This document shows positions 6,744 to 9,899 of a stretch of DNA of 9,899 nucleotides, one piece after another. This stretch comes from Desulfobacteraceae bacterium. Lineage in GTDB: Bacteria > Desulfobacterota > Desulfobacteria > Desulfobacterales > JAABSP01. Position numbers and translations under genes: made by a program. Location of the stretch: NCBI GenBank assembly GCA_011390035.1, contig JAABTE010000074.1, positions 1 through 9,899 of the forward strand, written 5' to 3'. The stretch's first letter is position 1. Each line of letters starts with the position of its first letter. The notes under the pieces are model-generated. The model was not told the DNA's origin and ran no database searches. It was given only the letters and a program-made list of their open reading frames with translations.

Positions 6744-7739
6744 TCAGTGATAGCCCTCTCCGGCGTCCACCTTCCCCCTGAAAACGCTGTAACTGTAAAT
6801 CGTGTACCCTAAAACGAAGGGCAGAATCAGCCCCACGCCCCAAAGGGTGAAGATCATGGTTTTGGGCTGGGCCGCCGCCTCATAGATGGTGATATCCGGC
6901 AGCACCGCGTAAGGATACAACGCCGCCTGCAACCCCACATAGGCGGACAGAAACAGCAGCAGGGTGAACACGAAGGGCCACACCTCCCGCTTCCGGGAGA
7001 TGGCCACATGCAGGGCGATGAAGGCCGTAAGCCCCATCAGCGGGAAGATCCAGATGAAATAGATCCGGGGCTCGCTGAACCATCGGGCCGGGATGGCCGG
7101 GTCCACGTCCGGCGTCCACAGGCTCACGATTGCCATGAAGCCGGCCACCACCCAGGCGGCCCATCGGGCCTGGGCGTAGGCCCGCGCCTGCACCGCGCCC
7201 TCGGTCTTGATGATGAGGTAGGTGGCGCCCAGCAGGATATAGCCGGAGATCAGGGCGAACCCCACGGTGATGGAAAAAGGCGTGAACCAGTCGAAGGCCC
7301 CGCCGGCAAACAGCCCGTCTTTCACCTCGATGCCCCCGATATAAGCGCCCAGGGTGACGCCCTGGGCGAAGGTGGCCACCATCGACCCCCAGAAGAAAGA
7401 GCTGTTCCACTGGGTCTTGCGGCCCGATGTGGCCCGGAACTCGAAGGCCACCCCCCGAAAGATCAGCCCGAAGATAAAGGTGAGCAGCGGCACATACAGC
7501 GCGCTGAACAGCACCGTGTAGATCAGCGGAAAGGTGGCGAACAGCGCCCCGCCGCCGAAAACGATCCATGTCTGGTTGGCGTCCCACACCGGCGCTATGG
7601 CGTTCATCATCACGTCCCGCTCCCGCTCGTCGGCCGCTATGGGAAACAGCATGCCGATGCCCAGGGTGAAGCCGTCCAGCACCACATACAGGATAATCAC
7701 CAGCCCCACCAGTCCGATCCATATATGCACCAGTTCCAT
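6744..7739 (-). CDS. cydB: cytochrome bd ubiquinol oxidase subunit II
   Basis: This 331-residue inner-membrane subunit pairs with CydA in the heme b/d quinol oxidase, which reduces O2 to water and contributes to proton-motive force without pumping. About eight or nine hydrophobic helices are visible. Family marks are LDGFTLGIG (21-29), APVWDANQTW (49-58), RGVAFEFR (95-102) and GYILLGATYLIIKTEG (166-181). The helix pattern around LGAYIGGIEV is closer to the CIO-type (CioB) branch than to E. coli CydB. The ATG at 7739 is preferred: it overlaps the cydA TGA as TGATG and lies 7 bases behind GGAGG inside cydA. A GTG at 7742 is the alternative and would add one residue. No CydX-like small gene was found in the 131 bases after it. 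Confidence 0.95.
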   Translation of the reverse strand: MELVHIWIGLVGLVIILYVVLDGFTLGIGMLFPIAADERERDVMMNAIAPVWDANQTWIVFGGGALFATFPLIYTVLFSALYVPLLTFIFGLIFRGVAFEFRATSGRKTQWNSSFFWGSMVATFAQGVTLGAYIGGIEVKDGLFAGGAFDWFTPFSITVGFALISGYILLGATYLIIKTEGAVQARAYAQARWAAWVVAGFMAIVSLWTPDVDPAIPARWFSEPRIYFIWIFPLMGLTAFIALHVAISRKREVWPFVFTLLLFLSAYVGLQAALYPYAVLPDITIYEAAAQPKTMIFTLWGVGLILPFVLGYTIYSYSVFRGKVDAGEGYH

Positions 7740-9127
7740 CACTTCACCTCCATGCTTTCCGTGTCGTTCTGTTCCGGTTCCATGCCGGACAGTCGCTGCA
7801 CCCGCGGCATCGGGCTTTCAAGGTCCGGGCCGCGCCTGAGGGTTTTGAAGATGTAATAGAAAAAGCTGTATCCCACGATGCCGAAAAACAGGATGAAGAA
7901 GAACAGGGACCAGACCACGTTGCCGGCGGCGATGGGCGAGGCGCTGTCCGCGGTGCGCAGCAGGCCGTACACCGTCCATGGCTGCCGGCCCATCTCCGAG
8001 GTGATCCACCCCATGATGGTGGCGATGAAGCCCAGGGGCTGAATGGCGATCAGCGCCTTTAAAAACAGCGGCGTGTCATAAAGCCGCCCCTGCCGCCACA
8101 ACACCAGTGCCCACAGCATGATCCCCACAAACAGAAACCCTATGCCCGCCATGATCCGGAAGGTCCAGAATATCACCAGCGAGTTGGGCCGCTCGTCTTT
8201 GGGAAATTCTTTCAGCCCCTGGATTTGCCCATCCTTGGTGTGGGTGATCAGATAGCTGAGCATGTTGGGCACCGTCACCGCCATCAGGTTCCGCTCGTTT
8301 TTCATGTCCGGAATGGCAAAGGCCACGAAATCGGCCCCGCCGGCCGTGTTGGTTTCCCAGTGGGCCTCGATGGCCGCAAGCTTGGCCGGCTGATATTCCG
8401 CCACGTTCTTTCCCCGCAGGTCGCCCACCAGCACCTGAAGCGGGGCGCATGCGGCGGCCATGATCAGGGCCACGGCCATGGATCGGCGAAAGAAGGGCGC
8501 GTTTTGCTTTTTCAGCAGAAACCAGGCGCTGATGCCGGCCACGGCAAAGGCGCTGGTTTCGTAAGATGCCACCAGCATGTGGGCCAGGTGCGTCGGGAAG
8601 GCCGGATTGAAGATGGCGTCCCAGAAGCTGACGACCATGAAGCGGCCATCCACCAGCTCATATCCGGCCGGCGTCTGCATCCAGGCGTTGGCCGCCATGA
8701 TCCAGAAGGCCGACATCGACGCGCCGATCGCCACCAGGCAGGTGGACAGGAAATGAACGCCCCGGGACACCCGGTTCCATCCGAACAGCATGATGCCCAG
8801 GAACCCGGCCTCCAGAAAGAAGGCGGTCATGCCCTCGTAGGCCATCAGCGGGGCGAACACATTGGCCACCGACTGGGAAAACCGGGCGAAGTTGGTGCCG
8901 AACTCGAACTCCAGCGTGATGCCCGAGACCACCCCCACGGCGAAATTAATGGCGAAGATCCGCACCCAGAACCGGTACATCCGGTAGTACATCTCGTCTC
9001 CCGTTTTCAGCCACAGGTACTCCACCACCATAAGGTAGATGGCAAGGCCGATGGTGAGGGTGGGAAACAGGATGTGAAATGCGGTGGTGAGGCCGAACTG
9101 CAGGCGGGACAGCGTGACGACATCCAT
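7739..9127 (-). CDS. cydA: cytochrome bd ubiquinol oxidase subunit I
   Basis: This 462-residue membrane subunit carries the hemes and the quinol site of cytochrome bd. Key residues are in place: His18 (high-spin heme ligand), Glu98 and Glu106 (the counterparts of E. coli Glu99 and Glu107), His183 and Met326 (heme b558 ligands), and the Q-loop pair Lys249/Glu254 in PAKLAAIEAHWET. The GRQPW signature is at 380-384. The length and compact segment after Lys249/Glu254 indicate the short-Q-loop form, not the long E. coli form of about 520 residues. The charged C-terminal tail (about 430-462) is soluble. The ATG at 9127 lies behind a duplicated AGGAG and a near-consensus promoter. The cydB start overlaps the stop, so the two subunits are translationally coupled. 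In an anaerobe the complex would serve oxygen scavenging or microaerobic respiration; that role is inference. Confidence 0.97.
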   Translation of the reverse strand: MDVVTLSRLQFGLTTAFHILFPTLTIGLAIYLMVVEYLWLKTGDEMYYRMYRFWVRIFAINFAVGVVSGITLEFEFGTNFARFSQSVANVFAPLMAYEGMTAFFLEAGFLGIMLFGWNRVSRGVHFLSTCLVAIGASMSAFWIMAANAWMQTPAGYELVDGRFMVVSFWDAIFNPAFPTHLAHMLVASYETSAFAVAGISAWFLLKKQNAPFFRRSMAVALIMAAACAPLQVLVGDLRGKNVAEYQPAKLAAIEAHWETNTAGGADFVAFAIPDMKNERNLMAVTVPNMLSYLITHTKDGQIQGLKEFPKDERPNSLVIFWTFRIMAGIGFLFVGIMLWALVLWRQGRLYDTPLFLKALIAIQPLGFIATIMGWITSEMGRQPWTVYGLLRTADSASPIAAGNVVWSLFFFILFFGIVGYSFFYYIFKTLRRGPDLESPMPRVQRLSGMEPEQNDTESMEVK

Positions 9128-9149
9128 GACAGCTCCTTGACAGCTCCTT
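9128..9149 (-). promoter_or_regulatory. duplicated Shine-Dalgarno unit of cydA
   Basis: On the - strand, AAGGAGCTGTC occurs twice in perfect tandem (11 bp each), directly followed by the cydA ATG. The inner AGGAG is 5 bases from the ATG and the outer is 16 bases away. The inner copy supports the chosen start. Confidence 0.85.
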
Positions 9150-9169
9150 TGAAAGGTGAACAGCCGATG

Positions 9170-9185
9170 CGCCCGATGGCGGGCG
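9170..9185 (-). promoter_or_regulatory. hairpin in the cydA leader
   Basis: CGCCCG (9170-9175) and CGGGCG (9180-9185) form a perfect 6-bp GC stem with a 4-base loop. It lies between the predicted transcription start (about 9198) and the duplicated Shine-Dalgarno, so it would be in the 5' untranslated RNA. It could protect the transcript or act as an operator; no T-tract makes it a terminator. Confidence 0.4.
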
Positions 9186-9204
9186 ACCTTCCCGATCGTG
9201 GCGG

Positions 9205-9233
9205 ATTATAGAGGAAAACGGGGGCGGGATCAA
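9205..9233 (-). promoter_or_regulatory. sigma70-type promoter of cydAB(-prs)
   Basis: Read on the - strand, TTGATC (9233-9228) and a perfect TATAAT (9210-9205) are separated by exactly 17 bp. The start would be near 9198, giving a leader of about 70 bases before the cydA ATG. This is the best promoter match in the window. Confidence 0.75.
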
Positions 9234-9327
9234 CCGGGATGATGGGGCCATGCCGGCCACGGCGGCGGAAATGGGGGTTTCACCCCATGGGAACTGGGTG
9301 GTAAATATTGGATAATCAAAGGAATTT

Positions 9328-9376
9328 ATCAACTTTTTGAAATATCAACTTCTTGAAAATGTCACCTTCTTGAAAT
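9328..9376. repeat. three 16-17-bp degenerate tandem repeats upstream of cydA
   Basis: Units are ATCAACTTTTTGAAAT (9328-9343), ATCAACTTCTTGAAAAT (9344-9360) and GTCACCTTCTTGAAAT (9361-9376). They lie in an AT-rich patch about 95 bp above the cydA -35 and about 135 bp before the helicase start. On the - strand they give repeated TTGAT half-sites, with another at 9315-9319. This looks like a regulator-binding or DNA-bending region shared by two divergent genes; the binding protein is unknown. Confidence 0.6.
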
Positions 9377-9393
9377 AAGGGAACCATCGACTC

Positions 9394-9477
9394 ATGTCCC
9401 CGCAGCCGACCAATCCGAATGCCGGAACCGGAAAGCCCGGCGCGCCATCATGGCAGCGCCTGGCCAACGCCTCTTGA
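9394..9477 (+). CDS. possible 27-codon leader ORF before the helicase
   Basis: ATG at 9394 opens a 27-codon frame ending in TGA at 9475-9477, in the same frame as the helicase that starts 33 bases later. A purine tract (AAGGGA, 9377-9382) lies about 11 bases upstream, which is a weak and rather distant ribosome site. The peptide is Pro/Gly/Asn/Ala rich and of no known family. It may be a regulatory upstream ORF or chance. Confidence 0.2.
   Translation: MSPQPTNPNAGTGKPGAPSWQRLANAS
9439..9460 (+). promoter_or_regulatory. imperfect GC-rich hairpin upstream of the helicase gene
   Basis: The 22 bases fold into nine pairs with one bulged A (GGCGC with GCGCC, then GCCA with TGGC) and a 3-base loop. 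No T-tract follows closely. It lies before the candidate helicase promoter, so it may be an operator-like element or a weak terminator of an upstream transcript. Confidence 0.25.
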
Positions 9478-9501
9478 TTTTCCGTTTCCCCGTATTATAA
9501 A
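9474..9501 (+). promoter_or_regulatory. candidate promoter of the helicase gene
   Basis: TTGATT (9474-9479) and TATAAA (9496-9501) are separated by 16 bp. Transcription would begin about 9507-9509, only a few bases before the ATG at 9511. That would make the mRNA almost leaderless; the only purine run (GGGG, 9505-9508) is 2 bases from the ATG and would hardly be transcribed. Confidence 0.4.
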
Positions 9502-9510
9502 TATGGGGTT

Positions 9511-9899
9511 ATGGAAAATACGCACCCCCCTGAAAAACAACCCCCTGAAACACAACAGCCGACCCCTGAAGGACGGCGCCCCGCACGGCGCCGCAAGCCT
9601 GGCGGCCGCCGCGCCGGCGGCGCTGCGGGACTCCCGGCGCGGCGGTCATCTTGCAATGTTAAGCCTGAAGCGGCGGACAATGGATCTAAAAGCCGCCGCT
9701 CCAGTGGCCGTATCCTTTCGGCCGATGAAAGCCGCCGGCGCCGCCTGGCCATCCGGCCACAGCCCACCTACGATCCGGCCCTGCCCATAGTGGCCCGCCG
9801 GGAGGAGATCGTGGCGGCCATCCGCAACCACCCCGTGGTGGTGATCTCCGGGGAAACCGGCTCCGGCAAGACCACCCAGATCCCCAAGTTCTGCCTGGA
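9511..9899 (+). CDS. hrpA: DExH-box ATP-dependent RNA helicase, HrpA type (5' part only)
   Basis: The first 129 codons of a gene cut by the window end. Residues from about 98 match the HrpA/DEAH helicase start: LPIVARREEIVAAIRNHPVV, then Walker A GETGSGKTT (114-122, Lys120) and QIPKFCL. The family unwinds RNA using ATP and acts in the cytoplasm, probably on mRNA or ribosome-bound RNA. The roughly 95 residues before this are low-complexity: first PPEKQPPETQQPTPE, then an Arg/Gly/Ala-rich basic stretch (RRPARRRK, GGRRAGG, ESRRRR), likely disordered and nucleic-acid binding. The start is the first ATG after an in-frame TGA at 9475-9477; the lack of a proper Shine-Dalgarno makes it somewhat uncertain. 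The gene is divergent from cydA. Whether it is HrpA or another DEAH helicase such as HrpB cannot be settled from this part. Confidence 0.85.
   Translation, partial: MENTHPPEKQPPETQQPTPEGRRPARRRKPGGRRAGGAAGLPARRSSCNVKPEAADNGSKSRRSSGRILSADESRRRRLAIRPQPTYDPALPIVARREEIVAAIRNHPVVVISGETGSGKTTQIPKFCL

Noticed and set aside
8225..9211. 328-codon open frame on the + strand opposite cydA
   Set aside because: Antisense to a fully conserved cydA; the product is His/Gly-rich and matches no family I know.
9301..9320. FNR-type palindrome around TTGGATAATCAA
   Set aside because: It lacks the TTGAT-N4-ATCAA arrangement; only isolated half-sites fit.

Overview
The window reads as a GC-rich Gram-negative chromosome. 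The best guess is a deltaproteobacterial (Desulfobacterota-type) anaerobe. This rests on the combination of a short-Q-loop cytochrome bd oxidase, an AAA-ATPase/PD-(D/E)XK fusion protein, a DUF554 membrane protein and a large Cache-type hybrid histidine kinase. No rRNA or other phylogenetic marker is present, so the assignment is inference.

Left part, + strand. The 3' end of an unidentified gene (to 152) is followed by a two-gene unit: a GTG-started AAA-ATPase-like/PD-(D/E)XK protein (206-1795) and a 903-residue membrane hybrid histidine kinase (1792-4503), joined by an ATGA overlap. The kinase ends in a helical domain that resembles an HPt module without its histidine. After a double hairpin and a possible promoter come a small 72-residue protein (4620-4838) and a DUF554 membrane protein (4870-5568).

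Middle and right part, - strand. Convergent to DUF554 lies a likely cydA-cydB-prs transcription unit, read from about 9200 down to 5701. Its promoter is close to consensus (TTGATC, 17 bp, TATAAT). Its leader carries a hairpin and a perfectly duplicated Shine-Dalgarno unit before cydA. The convergent space between DUF554 and prs is mostly filled by eight 17-bp tandem repeats that run into the last codons of prs.

Right edge, + strand. A divergent gene begins at 9511 and encodes a DExH-box helicase of the HrpA type, cut off by the window just after its Walker A motif. Between it and the cydA promoter lies an AT-rich patch of about three 16-17-bp degenerate tandem repeats, the best candidate for a regulator-binding region.

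Functionally, cydAB is the respiratory oxygen-reducing module and prs makes PRPP for nucleotide synthesis. The kinase/ATPase-nuclease pair is the least explained unit and, with the two tandem-repeat loci, the part most worth following up. No CRISPR array, tRNA, rRNA, insertion sequence or integrase was seen.
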